Shown here piece by piece: positions 1 through 8,616 of a stretch of 42,646 nucleotides of DNA. The stretch comes from Myxococcales bacterium (GTDB taxonomy: Bacteria > Myxococcota_A > UBA9160 > SMWR01). The notes beneath the pieces are model-generated. The model ran no database searches. It had not been told where the DNA came from and saw only the letters and a program-made list of their open reading frames with translations. A program made the position numbers and the translations under genes. The DNA is taken from NCBI GenBank assembly GCA_013215605.1, contig JABSQW010000009.1, positions 1-42,646 on the forward strand. The letters run 5' to 3'. Within the stretch, counting starts at the first letter, position 1. Every line of letters starts with the position of its first letter.

Positions 1-930
1 GTCCGCCACCCTCCGCAGCACTCGCAGCGGCCGGATCTTTCGACCGGGTTGCATCTCCATGATCGCCAGCAGTTCGCCGTCTGGGCGGATCGCCGCCAAC
101 CGTGTGCCGGGAGCCACAGGGGAGCGCCCTCCCGCAAGCTCGTTGCCATTCGTGACGCGCTCGACCTCATGGGATTCGAGTCGCAGCACCGGGAGACCCA
201 GCGCGTTGACGGGGTGGATCAGCCGGTGGGCGATGACGCCCGCTTCGGCCTCCGCCGCGAGAACCTCGGCCGACGTGGCGTGTTCGCTCAGGAACGGGCC
301 ACTCCGCGTACGCTCGAGATCCGCCAGGTACCCCCCGCAGCCCAGGCGGACCCCGAGGTCCGACGCGAGGACCCGCACGTAGGTACCGGCCGAGCAGTCG
401 ACCTCGATCTCCACTTCGGGTGCGTCGTAGCGCAGGACCTCGATCCGATCGATTTCGACGGTCTTGGGCTCCCGCTCGACCTCCCGACCCTCGCGTGCGA
501 GGCGGTGGAGCGGCACGCCGTCGCGCTTCACGGCGCTGTACATCGGCGGCACCTGCTGCACGTCGCCCACGAACGCCGCAAGGGAGTCGCGGATCTCGGC
601 CTCGGAGGGCAGATCTCCAGCGTGGGTGGCCACCACCTCTCCGTCGGCGTCGAGCGTGTCCGTGGCCTGGCCGAGCCGGATGATGCCCCGGTAACTCTTG
701 CGTCCCCTTTCGAGAAAAGGGACGAGCTTCGTCGCCTCGCGGATCGCGAGCGGAAGCACACCCGTCGCCAGCGGATCGAGGGTGCCGAGGTGCCCGACGC
801 GACGCGTACCCAGCCATGCACGGGCCGCGTCGACCACGTCGTGCGAAGTCCAGCCGCGCGGCTTGTCGACGACCAGGAACCCGGCGGGCCCCGGCTTCTC
901 GTTGTCGCGCCGGTTACGTCTTCTCGCCAT
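1..930 (-). CDS. truB: tRNA pseudouridine(55) synthase TruB (3' end cut by window edge)
   Basis: TruB converts U55 of the tRNA T-loop to pseudouridine. Translation of the minus strand from the ATG at 930 gives 310 codons with no stop before base 1, so the last residues lie outside the window. The N-terminal motif VVDKPRGWTSHDVV (about residues 20-33) and the catalytic motif GTLDPLATGVLP, with the nucleophilic aspartate at about residue 52, are typical of the family. Further on are PPMYSAVKRDGVPLHRLAR and CSAGTYVRVLASDLG. The length is already close to a complete bacterial TruB, so little is missing. The gene starts inside the last 17 bases of rbfA, which suggests translational coupling. There is no strong ribosome-binding site of its own. 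It is the last visible gene of the rimP-nusA-infB operon. Family assignment is secure. Confidence 0.95.
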   Translation of the reverse strand, partial: MARRRNRRDNEKPGPAGFLVVDKPRGWTSHDVVDAARAWLGTRRVGHLGTLDPLATGVLPLAIREATKLVPFLERGRKSYRGIIRLGQATDTLDADGEVVATHAGDLPSEAEIRDSLAAFVGDVQQVPPMYSAVKRDGVPLHRLAREGREVEREPKTVEIDRIEVLRYDAPEVEIEVDCSAGTYVRVLASDLGVRLGCGGYLADLERTRSGPFLSEHATSAEVLAAEAEAGVIAHRLIHPVNALGLPVLRLESHEVERVTNGNELAGGRSPVAPGTRLAAIRPDGELLAIMEMQPGRKIRPLRVLRRVAD

Positions 931-1276
931 CACTCAGCTTGGACAGGAGGCCGAGAATTCGGCTCCCGATTGAAAGAGACGGGTCGTGTCGGAACTGGAG
1001 CGCCGGGGTCCGGCGCAGCGGCAGAACGCTCGCGAGGCAGCGTCTGACATACGGCGCGGCGCTGTCGAGTCCGTCCGCGATGTCTTCCACTTCACCTTCT
1101 CCGTCGCCGCTCGATTCCATCGCGCTCCAGTACACCAGCGCGTTGCTCAGATCCGGCGCGACGTCGACCCGTGTGAGAGTCACCAGCCGGATGCGCGGGT
1201 CCGTGACCTCTTCTCGGAGCACGCGCGAGATCTCGCCGCGCAGTTGCTCGGCGATCCGTTCCGTACGCCGGGTCAT
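914..1276 (-). CDS. rbfA: 30S ribosome-binding factor A
   Basis: RbfA binds the immature 30S subunit and helps 16S rRNA 5'-end maturation. The 120-residue protein begins MTRRTERIAEQLRGEIS, followed by VLREEVTDPRI and VTLTRVDVAPDLSNALVYW, the usual RbfA KH-fold sequence, and later RRTPALQFRHDPSLSIG. The ATG at 1276 is chosen because known RbfA proteins begin just before this helix. A TTG at 1303 would add nine residues without a better ribosome-binding site. It lies between the DUF503 gene and truB, its common position in bacterial operons. Confidence 0.93.
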   Translation of the reverse strand: MTRRTERIAEQLRGEISRVLREEVTDPRIRLVTLTRVDVAPDLSNALVYWSAMESSGDGEGEVEDIADGLDSAAPYVRRCLASVLPLRRTPALQFRHDPSLSIGSRILGLLSKLSDGEKT

Positions 1277-1363
1277 CGGGTTTGGCCGGTGATCGGCGGG
1301 CAAAGCCCGTCGGCCGGCACGGAGCGGCTAGGCCGTACGTTGCCGACATCTAGCGCCGTTCTC

Positions 1364-1738
1364 TTAGTCGTCACGTTCGTGTCCGCCGATGTCTTCTGCC
1401 TCGTCTGTGTCACCGTATTCTTCGGACCACACCGGTCCGGTTTCCGCGTGTGGAAGACTCGTGATCGTCACGTCGGAATTCAGAACCTCGGCGAGGTACA
1501 GCCCCTCGATGAATACGAGCGCGCTCTCGAGCGTGGCGCGCACCACATCGCCGTTCGATCCCGCTGCGGCAAGGCCGAGGGTCGCGAGCTGCCAAGTTCC
1601 CTGACCGCCCACTTCGGCGACGGAGAGGTTGAATTTGTTGCGGACTCGTTGGCTGATGGATCGGACGACGCCTCGTTTGCGTTTGAGCGATTGGGAGTCG
1701 TGGACGCAGATCTCAACGACGGCGGCACCGATGATCAT
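1364..1738 (-). CDS. DUF503 family protein (YlxP-like)
   Basis: A 124-residue member of the DUF503/YlxP family, recognised from the start [20 protein letters not shown], then KRGVVRSISQRVRNKFNLSV, AEVGGQGTWQLATLGLA and a final helix ESALVFIEGL. The family fold is small and ferredoxin-like, and the gene commonly sits between infB and rbfA. Its molecular role is not well established, but the context points to ribosome biogenesis or translation. The C-terminus from about residue 97 is acidic and low complexity, which looks like a lineage-specific extension. Its ATG overlaps the infB stop codon by four bases (ATGA), so it is probably translated by coupling. Confidence 0.88.
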   Translation of the reverse strand: MIIGAAVVEICVHDSQSLKRKRGVVRSISQRVRNKFNLSVAEVGGQGTWQLATLGLAAAGSNGDVVRATLESALVFIEGLYLAEVLNSDVTITSLPHAETGPVWSEEYGDTDEAEDIGGHERDD

Positions 1739-4185
1739 TCGAGTGTCGCCGGCGTCTCCTCGAGCACGTAGGTTTCGATCACGTCACCGATCTTGACGTC
1801 GTTGTAGCCGTCGATCCCAATCCCGCACTCGAAGCCCGCGTTGACCTCGCGCGCGTCGTCCTTGAAACGCTTGAGCGAGCCGACCCGACCCTCGTAGATC
1901 TGCACGCCGTCGCGCAGCAGGCGGCATTGGCTACCGCGCCTCACCGACCCCTCGCTGATGTGCGAACCACAGATCAGCCCGAACTTGGGAATGTTGAAGG
2001 TCTCGCGCACCTCGGCGCGGCCCTGGAACGCCTCACTGACCTTCGGCGGCAGGAGGCCCACCATCGCGTTGCGAACGTCGTCGGTGACCTCGTAGATCAC
2101 CTTGTAGGCGCGCACGTCGACGCCCTGCCCCTCGGCGGCCTTGCGGCCAGCCGGATCCGGACGGACGTGGAACGCGACGATGATCGCCCCGCTCGCCTTC
2201 GCGAGCATGACGTCGGTCTCAGTCACCGCGCCGACGCCGGAATGCAGGATCTCCACCTTGACCGAGTCGGTCGACAGCTTGAGGAGCGACTCGCGCAGCG
2301 CCTCGACGGAGCCCTGCACGTCAGCCTTGATGACGAGAGGCAGCGCCTTCACGCCACCGCCCTCGGCCTGTGCGAAGAAATCCTCGAGGTTCACCATCGG
2401 TCGCTGGGGCTCGCGGGACTGCTTGCGGCCCTCGGCGAGACGGTGGTCGACGATGTCCTTCGCAATGCGCTCGCTCGCGACGACATGGAACGGGTCGCCC
2501 GCCTCGGGCACACCGGAGAGACCGACCAGCTGAACGGGCCTCGACGGTCCCGCCTCCTTCAGGCGCGTGCGGTTCTCGTCTTCCATGGCGCGCACCCGAC
2601 CGCTCATGGTCCCCACCACGACGGCGTCGCCGCGGCACAGCGTGCCTTCCTGGACGAGGACGGTGGCCACGGGGCCACGCCCCTTGTCGAGGTTGGCTTC
2701 GAGCACCACCCCGGCGGCCCGACGACCCGGATCGGCCTTGAGCTCGAGCAGCTCCGCCTGCAGAGTGAGCATCTCGAGCAGCTTGTCGAGGCCAGTGTGC
2801 TTCGTGGCCGAGACCTCGACGGAGATGACGTCGCCGCCGAACTCTTCACAGACCAGATCGTGCTCCATCAGACGCTGGCGAACCTGCTGGGGATCCGAGC
2901 CGGGCAGGTCGCATTTGTTGATCGCGACCAGGATCGGAACGCCCGCGGACTTCGAGTGATCGATCGCCTCGATCGTCTGCGGCATGATGCCCTCGGTTGC
3001 CGCGACGACGAGCACCACGATGTCGGTGGCATCGGCGCCACGGGCGCGCATCTGCGTGAACGCCGCGTGTCCCGGGGTGTCGATGAAAGTGAGCTTCTTG
3101 CCCTCGATGCTCGCCTGGTAGGCGCCGACGTGCTGTGTGATGCCGCCGTCTTCTCTGGCCGCCACGTCGGTCTCGCGCAGGGCGTCGAGTAGCGACGTCT
3201 TGCCGTGGTCGACGTGACCCATCACGGTGATCACCGGCGGACGTCCCTCGAGCGTCGACGAGTCGGCGGCTTCGGTCAACTCCTCGAGGAAGACCGACTC
3301 CTTGAAGCCGACGTCCTGCACCTCGTAGCCGAACTCGGCCGCGACCTTGGTCGCAGTCTCGATGTCGATCGCCTGGTTGATCGATACCATCGTCCCGAGG
3401 GCCATGAGCTTGCGCTGCACGTCGGGGGCCTTCGCACCGAGCATCCGCGCGAGCTCACCGACAGCCACAGAACCCTCGACGCGCGCGACGCGCTTCACCT
3501 CCTGCGGGGCGGACTTCGCGACCGGCTTGGCGGGAGCATCGCGACGTTTCCGCCGGGGCGAGGTGAGGTTGCGCGGCTCGAGCATGACCTGCCGCCGCAG
3601 TGCCCCGCGACTCGTCGCCTGGCTCGCGAGGCGCTCCTGCTCCTTGAAGTTGACGACTTCGCGAGCCCTCTTCCGCTGCTTCGCGGCGCCGCGATCCGCG
3701 CCGGGACTCGGTCCCTGCCCTTGGCCGGATTCCGGACCGGTTCCCGCCTGGTCTTTCGCCGCGAACGCAGGTTGCGAGCTGCGCTCGGGTCCGGGCGCAG
3801 GAATGGGCACGACCGGTTCGGGTTCGGAGGGGGCCTCGGGCAACGCGGGCGCTTCGGCCTCGATGGGCTCCACGACGGGTACCGCTTCCCGGGTCTCGAC
3901 TTCGGACGCCGGCACCTCGGCGACGACGACGGGCTCCGGGACGGGCTCGATCTTCTTGCGCCGGCGGATCACGGCGCCGCCGGCCCTCGTCTCGACCCGA
4001 CGCTCGGTGACCGGACCCTTCTTCTTCACTCCACCGAGCTTCTGGCGCAACAGATCGGCGGTTTCGCCGTCGATGGACGCCATCGGGCTCTTCAGCGTGA
4101 CGCCAATCACGGCCGCCTTTTCGACGAACTCGGATCGATCGATTCCGAGTTCCTCGGCGATCTTGTAGGCCCTGATGTTCGCCAT
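1735..4185 (-). CDS. infB: Translation initiation factor IF-2
   Basis: IF-2 is the GTPase that brings initiator tRNA to the 30S subunit and promotes 50S joining. The 816-residue protein starts with an IF2 N-terminal domain ([20 protein letters not shown]), followed by a long Pro/Glu/Ala-rich linker (about residues 70-165) and a basic stretch. A second N-terminal module lies at about 235-290. The GTPase domain begins near residue 318, with G1 GHVDHGKT, G3 DTPGHAAF and G4 NKCD. Domains II, III and the initiator-tRNA-binding C-terminal domain follow ([22 protein letters not shown], then [20 protein letters not shown]). The ATG at 4185 has a good purine-rich ribosome-binding site (GAAGGAAGGA). 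It lies downstream of nusA with 92 bases between; the ylxR gene found there in some bacteria is absent. Confidence 0.98.
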   Translation of the reverse strand: MANIRAYKIAEELGIDRSEFVEKAAVIGVTLKSPMASIDGETADLLRQKLGGVKKKGPVTERRVETRAGGAVIRRRKKIEPVPEPVVVAEVPASEVETREAVPVVEPIEAEAPALPEAPSEPEPVVPIPAPGPERSSQPAFAAKDQAGTGPESGQGQGPSPGADRGAAKQRKRAREVVNFKEQERLASQATSRGALRRQVMLEPRNLTSPRRKRRDAPAKPVAKSAPQEVKRVARVEGSVAVGELARMLGAKAPDVQRKLMALGTMVSINQAIDIETATKVAAEFGYEVQDVGFKESVFLEELTEAADSSTLEGRPPVITVMGHVDHGKTSLLDALRETDVAAREDGGITQHVGAYQASIEGKKLTFIDTPGHAAFTQMRARGADATDIVVLVVAATEGIMPQTIEAIDHSKSAGVPILVAINKCDLPGSDPQQVRQRLMEHDLVCEEFGGDVISVEVSATKHTGLDKLLEMLTLQAELLELKADPGRRAAGVVLEANLDKGRGPVATVLVQEGTLCRGDAVVVGTMSGRVRAMEDENRTRLKEAGPSRPVQLVGLSGVPEAGDPFHVVASERIAKDIVDHRLAEGRKQSREPQRPMVNLEDFFAQAEGGGVKALPLVIKADVQGSVEALRESLLKLSTDSVKVEILHSGVGAVTETDVMLAKASGAIIVAFHVRPDPAGRKAAEGQGVDVRAYKVIYEVTDDVRNAMVGLLPPKVSEAFQGRAEVRETFNIPKFGLICGSHISEGSVRRGSQCRLLRDGVQIYEGRVGSLKRFKDDAREVNAGFECGIGIDGYNDVKIGDVIETYVLEETPATLE

Positions 4186-4277
4186 TCCTTCCTTCTCGAC
4201 GTCGTCCCGACGTCCCGTCCTTGGTGCCCGCGTCGCGGGCGGTCTTCACCGTGAGTGGGTCGAGGTTCAGTTCGCCA

Positions 4278-5741
4278 TCAGCCGCCCGCTCGTTCCTCGA
4301 CGTTGTCTTCCGCGTCCGCTGCGACTTCGACTTCCGGTGCGCTTTCGCCATCCGCTGCGCTTTCGCCATCCGCTGCGCCGGCCTCCTCGGCGGCCGCCTC
4401 CGCTGCCGCTGCCTCCGCTGCCGCCGCTGCCGCCGCTGCTTCCGCCTCGGCGGCCTCCTGGGCGAGCCGTTCGGCCTCGAGGCGCGCCGCCTCTTCCTCT
4501 TCCGCGGCCTTGCGCTCGGCGAGCACGACTGCCTTTTCCTTGATGGAAGCAGCGCCGGACTCGCTGATGCCGGGAATCGAAGTGAGCAGATCGACGGGGC
4601 AGTTCGCGAGATCCTCGAGCGACGTGATGCCCTGCTGGAGCAGAAGCTCCGCGTCGGCGTCGCCGCAGCCCTCGACCACCGAGACGGCCTCGGAGAGCCA
4701 TTGCGCGAGCTCGCGCATCTTCGACTCGCTCTTGATGTCGATCCTCCAGCCGGTCAGCTGGACGGCGAGCCGCACGTTCTGGCCCTTGCGCCCGATCGCG
4801 AGGGAGAGCTGATCGTCGGGCACGATGACGTCCATGGAGTTCTCGCCGTCGTCGATGATCACCTTCGACACCTGCGCGGGCGACAGCGCCGTGCACACGT
4901 AGCGCGCGGGGTCGGAGCTCCACGGCACGATGTCGATGCGCTCGCCTCGGAGCTCCTGCACGACGGCTTGCACGCGGCTGCCTTTCATGCCGACGCACGC
5001 GCCAACGGGATCGACGTCGCTGTCGCGGGACACCACGGCGATCTTCGAGCGCCCGCCCGGCTCGCGCGCCGCGGACTGGATCGACACGATTCCCTCGTAC
5101 ATCTCCGGCACTTCCTGCTCGAAGAGCTTCGTGAGCATCTCCATGCACGTGCGGGAGAGGACGATCTGCGAGCCCTTCGCGGCCTTGTTGACCTCGAGCA
5201 CGTAGGCGCGCACGCGGTCGTTGGGGCGGTAGGTCTCGCGCGGTACCTGCTCGTTCAGGGGCAGTACCGCTTCCGCACGGCCAAGGTCGACGATTATGGC
5301 TCCCTTCTCGAAGCGCCGGACGATGCCGTTGACGATCTCGCCCTGGCGATCCTTGTACTCGTCGTAGACGTTGTCCCGCTCCGCTTCGCGAATGCGCTGG
5401 ATGATCACCTGCTTGGCGGTCTGGGCGAGGATGCGCCCAAAGCCGGACGCATCGATCTTCACGCCGATCTCGTCGCCGACCTCCGCCTCGGGATCGAACT
5501 CGTGGGCCTGAGTGAGGGTGATCTGCGTGAGTTGATCGTCGACCACCTCGACGACCTCGCGGAACTCGAAGAGCTCGATCTCGCCGAGCTCGTCGTTGTA
5601 GCGGGCGTCGATTTCGCCTTCGGGGCGGTCGTCGCGACGTGCCGCCTGCCGCATCGCCTCTTCGAGCGCGGAGATGATCTCGTTCTTGTCGATCCCCTTG
5701 TCCTTGGCGACCTGTTCGATTTCGCGTTTTAGACCGAGCAT
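4278..5741 (-). CDS. nusA: Transcription termination/antitermination protein NusA
   Basis: NusA binds RNA polymerase and nascent RNA to control pausing, termination and antitermination. The 487-residue protein has the polymerase-binding N-terminal domain (about 1-125), an S1 domain (about 130-200, with VNGIVRRFEKGAIIVDLG), and two KH domains (about 230-345, including DPVGACVGMKGSRVQAV and SLAIGRKGQNVRLAVQLTGW). A helix-hairpin-helix module follows at about 365-420 (LANCPVDLLTSIPGISESGA). The last 60 or so residues are an alanine/glutamate-rich tail, not part of the conserved core and encoded by repetitive DNA. The ATG at 5741 follows GGAGG at good spacing. It sits 17 bases after rimP in the same operon. 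Confidence 0.97.
   Translation of the reverse strand: MLGLKREIEQVAKDKGIDKNEIISALEEAMRQAARRDDRPEGEIDARYNDELGEIELFEFREVVEVVDDQLTQITLTQAHEFDPEAEVGDEIGVKIDASGFGRILAQTAKQVIIQRIREAERDNVYDEYKDRQGEIVNGIVRRFEKGAIIVDLGRAEAVLPLNEQVPRETYRPNDRVRAYVLEVNKAAKGSQIVLSRTCMEMLTKLFEQEVPEMYEGIVSIQSAAREPGGRSKIAVVSRDSDVDPVGACVGMKGSRVQAVVQELRGERIDIVPWSSDPARYVCTALSPAQVSKVIIDDGENSMDVIVPDDQLSLAIGRKGQNVRLAVQLTGWRIDIKSESKMRELAQWLSEAVSVVEGCGDADAELLLQQGITSLEDLANCPVDLLTSIPGISESGAASIKEKAVVLAERKAAEEEEAARLEAERLAQEAAEAEAAAAAAAAEAAAAEAAAEEAGAADGESAADGESAPEVEVAADAEDNVEERAGG
4338..4373. repeat. Two perfect 18-bp tandem copies within the nusA tail
   Basis: The unit tgcgctttcgccatccgc occurs twice in tandem (4338-4355 and 4356-4373). 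It lies next to a GCC/GCT-rich low-complexity tract that extends to about 4450. In frame it encodes a repeated Ala-Asp-Gly-Glu-Ser-Ala element and then poly-Ala/Glu in the NusA C-terminal tail. The 18-bp unit keeps the frame, so copy number could vary by slippage without breaking nusA. Confidence 0.85.
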
Positions 5742-5758
5742 TCGCTACCTCCGCGACC

Positions 5759-6262
5759 TCAGCTCGAGGTGGCCCCGCGCGCGAAGTCGGCGCGAGTGAA
5801 TTTGTAGACGACGTTCGCGCTGGCGACGTCGCCGAACGGAATCTCGACCTGGCGACCTTCGATATCGAGGCGGGCGATTCCACTGGCGAACTTCACAAGC
5901 GTTCCGCGAAAGCGACGCCTTCCATCGAGTGGCTCGCGCGTCTGCAGCTTGATTTCCGTGCCGCATGCAGCGATGAAGTCCTTCTCTCTCGCGAGAACCC
6001 GATCGAGTCCGGGCGACGTCACCTCGAGGCGGTAGGCCACCGGAATCGTGTCCCGCGCGTCGAAATTCGAAACGACTTCCCGCGCCACGTCTGCACATCC
6101 CTCCACCGACACTTTTCCATCGCCCTCGCGTGTATCCAGAATCACTTTCACCGACCAGGGCTGACGTCCCCTCGTCACGATCACGTCGAGGAGGTCGAAA
6201 CCGGCCCCGTTCGCAACAGGCTCGATCAACTCTCGGAGTCCCTCCGGGATATCCCGATACAT
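5759..6262 (-). CDS. rimP: Ribosome maturation factor RimP
   Basis: RimP is needed for 30S subunit maturation. The protein (167 residues from the ATG at 6262) has the expected N-terminal alpha/beta domain (LIEPVANGAGFDLLDVIVTR, then VKVILDTREGDGKVSVEGCA), the family signature YRLEVTSPGLDRVLAREKDF, and a C-terminal SH3-like domain (RFRGTLVKFASGIARLDIEG). The ATG is preferred over an in-frame TTG at 6283 because it is preceded by GGTGAAG, although the spacing is short, and because it gives the usual family start. It is the first gene of the operon rimP-nusA-infB-DUF503-rbfA-truB. Confidence 0.95.
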   Translation of the reverse strand: MYRDIPEGLRELIEPVANGAGFDLLDVIVTRGRQPWSVKVILDTREGDGKVSVEGCADVAREVVSNFDARDTIPVAYRLEVTSPGLDRVLAREKDFIAACGTEIKLQTREPLDGRRRFRGTLVKFASGIARLDIEGRQVEIPFGDVASANVVYKFTRADFARGATSS

Positions 6263-6270
6263 CTTCACCG

Positions 6271-6295
6271 CGTCCGAAAACAAAAAAAGCGGACG
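6271..6295 (-). promoter_or_regulatory. Inverted repeat with U-rich loop just upstream of rimP
   Basis: The arms CGTCCG and CGGACG (6290-6295 and 6271-6276) flank a 13-base loop that is almost all U in the minus-strand transcript. The hairpin ends eight bases before the rimP ATG and would border its ribosome-binding site. It could modulate translation or processing of the leader. It could also be fortuitous, and if translation starts at the TTG at 6283 it would partly lie in coding sequence. Confidence 0.35.
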
Positions 6296-6453
6296 ATTCG
6301 CCCACTTCTCCGCAGCATCCCGATTCAGCGCCCGTTCACACCAGCGCGTCCGAATCGACCGCTACTCCCCCAGATCAGCCGGCCTCGCACCGACTCGCAA
6401 TCTTGAACCACAGTTCCGCAGGCACACCTGGCAACGGCGAGCTAAGCCCGCGT

Positions 6454-6482
6454 AAAATAACTGAATTACTGCTCCCCCGCAA
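6454..6482 (-). promoter_or_regulatory. Candidate sigma70-type promoter for the rimP operon
   Basis: On the minus strand, TTGCGG (6477-6482) and TATTTT (6454-6459) are separated by exactly 17 bases, in the most AT-rich part of the 293-base gap between rimP and pyrD. Matches to the consensus are only 3/6 and 4/6. Placement upstream of the operon is the main support. I saw no tRNA or other gene in this gap. Confidence 0.33.
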
Positions 6483-6555
6483 ATCTGGTCGAGAGCCCGC
6501 AGAGCGCCAAATTCCGGGGGGAACTCCCACCGGGCGTGAACAGGATCAAACGGGG

Positions 6556-7515
6556 TCAGGACTGGGGAGGCCCCACCGGGTCAAGGAGCGCCCCAGTGAG
6601 TTCGGCGACCTTGGCGAATCCATGCCGCGCCGCATAGGCGACGATGCCGTCGGCGATCTCGCCCGCCACCGCGGGATTCAGGTAGTTGCTCGTGCCGACC
6701 TGTACGGCCGTGGCACCGCAGAGCAGAAACTTCACCGCGTCTTCGGCGCTCGCGATCCCGCCGATGCCGCAGATCGGGATCGATACCGCCTGGGCGGCCT
6801 GCCACACCATGCGCAGCGCAATCGGCCGGATGGCCGGCCCCGACAGCCCGCCAAGGCGATTCGCCAATACCGGCCGGCGCGTCTCGACGTCCACTTCGAG
6901 CGCCTGGACTGCGTTGATGAGCGAGATCCCGTCCGCGCCCTCCGCTTCGCAGACCTTCGCCATCTCGGAGATGCTCGTGACGTTCGGGGAGAGCTTGACC
7001 AGCAGCGGCACGTCGGTCGAGCGGCGCACGGTTCGGACGAGCTCCGCGAGCACGCTCGGGCTCTGCCCGAACTCGATCCCACCGGCCTCCACGTGGGGAC
7101 ACGATGCGTTCACTTCGAGGCCCGCCACGCGCGGCACGCCGGTCAGACGCTTTGCGACCTCGCCGTAGCCCTCGATCGAGGTCTCGAAGATGCTCGCGAT
7201 GATCGTGACGCCCTCGGGCAGTGCGGGGAGCTTCTCACGGACGAACGCCTCGACACCGACGTTCTCGAGACTGATGGCGTTCAACAGAGCCGACGGCGCT
7301 TCGGCAATGCGCGGCGGCGGGTTCCCGAAGCGCGGCTCGAGGGTCAGGCTCTTCGCCACGAAGCCGCCAATTCGGGTGAGATCGAGAAACGGCGAGAACT
7401 CGGCCCCGTAGCCGAACGTCCCGGACGCCGTGAGAACCGGATTGCGCAGCGGAATACCCGCGAGGTCGACGGCAGAATCGACGTTTTCCGGAAGCAGCTC
7501 GGCGCTTCTCGTCAC
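6556..7515 (-). CDS. pyrD: Dihydroorotate dehydrogenase, catalytic subunit (class 1B)
   Basis: This FMN enzyme oxidises dihydroorotate to orotate in de novo pyrimidine synthesis. The 319-residue protein contains AGIPLRNPVLTASGTFGYG, the active-site segment NASCPHVEAGG with a catalytic cysteine near residue 138 (cysteine marks class 1 enzymes), LVKLSPNV, GISLINAVQ, the loop LGGLSGPAIRPIAL, and the FMN phosphate-binding region ICGIGGIASAEDAVKFLLCG. The GTG at 7515 is chosen because it has GGAGGGG just upstream and overlaps the pyrK stop by four bases (GTGA). The open frame extends upstream to 7722, but that part is pyrK read out of frame. PyrK next door confirms the PyrDB type, which passes electrons to NAD+. 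Confidence 0.96.
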   Translation of the reverse strand: MTRSAELLPENVDSAVDLAGIPLRNPVLTASGTFGYGAEFSPFLDLTRIGGFVAKSLTLEPRFGNPPPRIAEAPSALLNAISLENVGVEAFVREKLPALPEGVTIIASIFETSIEGYGEVAKRLTGVPRVAGLEVNASCPHVEAGGIEFGQSPSVLAELVRTVRRSTDVPLLVKLSPNVTSISEMAKVCEAEGADGISLINAVQALEVDVETRRPVLANRLGGLSGPAIRPIALRMVWQAAQAVSIPICGIGGIASAEDAVKFLLCGATAVQVGTSNYLNPAVAGEIADGIVAYAARHGFAKVAELTGALLDPVGPPQS

Positions 7516-8381
7516 GGCAGCCCCTCCCACGCGACCGCCTCGGCGTCGAACACGGGCCCCTCGCGGCACACGAGGCCGAAGCCGCCTGCGCTGAGCGGCG
7601 CCGCGCAACCGAGGCAGACGCCGAACCCGCACGCCATGTGGTTCTCGAGAGACACGACACAGCCGATGCCGTGGGTCTTCGCCACTTCGGCCGCTCGGCG
7701 CATCATCCCCACTGGCCCGCACGCGTAGACGCGCGCGCGGCTCGAGTCGATGCCGTCGGCCAGAGCGGCGGCCAGGAGATCCGTCACGAGTCCGCTCGAC
7801 CCACGGCTGCCGTCCTCCGTTGCGATGCTCACGGCCACAGCGTCGAGCGCCTCGAAGTCGTCGACGCCCATCAAATCCCCAGCGCTGCGCGCGCCGAACA
7901 GCACGCTGACCGAGCCGTCGCGCACGCGGGTGCGCTCACGAGCCAGCTGATAGATCGAGGCGACGCCGGTGCCACCGCCCACGAGGATGGCCTGCTCGCC
8001 GGGGATGGCCCCGGGGAAGGGCGTTCCGAGGGGACCCACGAGCGAAACGACATCGCCGGCGCGTGCTTCGGAGAGCAGCGCCGTGCCGCGACCGCCGACC
8101 TTGAACAGGATCTCGAGGTCGGGAGAGCCAGAGCCGTCGATCTCGCGGTAGATGGCCATGGGGCGCGGCAGCAGCGGGTCGGTCCGCGGCGCCGCCATCA
8201 CGGGCCCCGCTCCGATCATCACGAACTGCCCCGCCGCAAAACCCGGCCAGCCCTCCACCCGGACCCGAATACGGCGGTTCGCTCCGCCCTCGTCGAGCAC
8301 CTCGAGCACCGTGGCCCCGGCGCGCAGCGGCTCGGGAACCGGCTCGCCCGGCCCGGAGGGGCTACGAGGGGTTTTGACCAC
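7512..8381 (-). CDS. pyrK: Dihydroorotate dehydrogenase electron-transfer subunit
   Basis: PyrK carries FAD and a [2Fe-2S] cluster and transfers electrons from PyrD to NAD+. The 289-residue protein shows the FAD-binding region with LLPRPMAIYR, the NAD-binding segment AILVGGGTGVASIYQLA, VYACGPVGMMR, and the C-terminal cluster motif CGFGVCLGC followed by a fourth cysteine in LVCREGP. The start is a GTG at 8381 with GAGG at suitable spacing. It forms a two-gene operon with pyrD, transcribed away from the giant TPR gene. Confidence 0.94.
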   Translation of the reverse strand: MVKTPRSPSGPGEPVPEPLRAGATVLEVLDEGGANRRIRVRVEGWPGFAAGQFVMIGAGPVMAAPRTDPLLPRPMAIYREIDGSGSPDLEILFKVGGRGTALLSEARAGDVVSLVGPLGTPFPGAIPGEQAILVGGGTGVASIYQLARERTRVRDGSVSVLFGARSAGDLMGVDDFEALDAVAVSIATEDGSRGSSGLVTDLLAAALADGIDSSRARVYACGPVGMMRRAAEVAKTHGIGCVVSLENHMACGFGVCLGCAAPLSAGGFGLVCREGPVFDAEAVAWEGLP

Positions 8382-8616
8382 GAAAACCTCGAAACGGCCC
8401 CGGGCGGCGGCGAGATCGGAACGCGGGGGAATCTGGGTTCAGGGCGGAGCTGCGTGGCCCCGAAGCGGCGCCGCGATGCTCTAACTCTCCGAAAATTCTT
8501 ATCAAAATCGAAAACTAACGCAACGGTGTCGATTCAAGAATACGCGACGACCGACCGATAGTCCCGCCGACCAGCCCGGGCGCAACTCCGCTGCGGGAAA
8601 CGCCGGAGGTGTCGCC
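8382..8616. promoter_or_regulatory. Divergent intergenic region between pyrK and the giant TPR gene
   Basis: This 235-base gap must hold promoters for both directions. Its notable part is an AT-rich island at about 8488-8545 that stands out in this GC-rich window. I could not find a convincing -35/-10 pair on either strand. A copy of accgatagtcc (8554-8564) also occurs upstream of the dnaK-like gene. The ribosome-binding site GGAGGT of the TPR gene is at 8605-8610. Confidence 0.4.

Noticed and set aside
1927-3192. 421-codon open frame on the plus strand opposite infB
   Set aside because: It is antisense to a certain gene; composition is rich in Arg/His/Leu/Asp with no family motif, as expected from high-GC third-position bias.
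4221-5732. 503-codon plus-strand frame opposite nusA
   Set aside because: Shadow of nusA; the translation is low complexity and has no recognisable domain.
6284-6555. tRNA upstream of rimP, as in many bacteria
   Set aside because: No T-loop GTTCRA pattern, acceptor pairing or CCA end could be found in the gap.
6540-6565. ggggtcagg-type string resembling ends near REP-associated transposases
   Set aside because: It includes the pyrD stop codon, no second copy was found and no transposase is present, so a mobile element cannot be supported.
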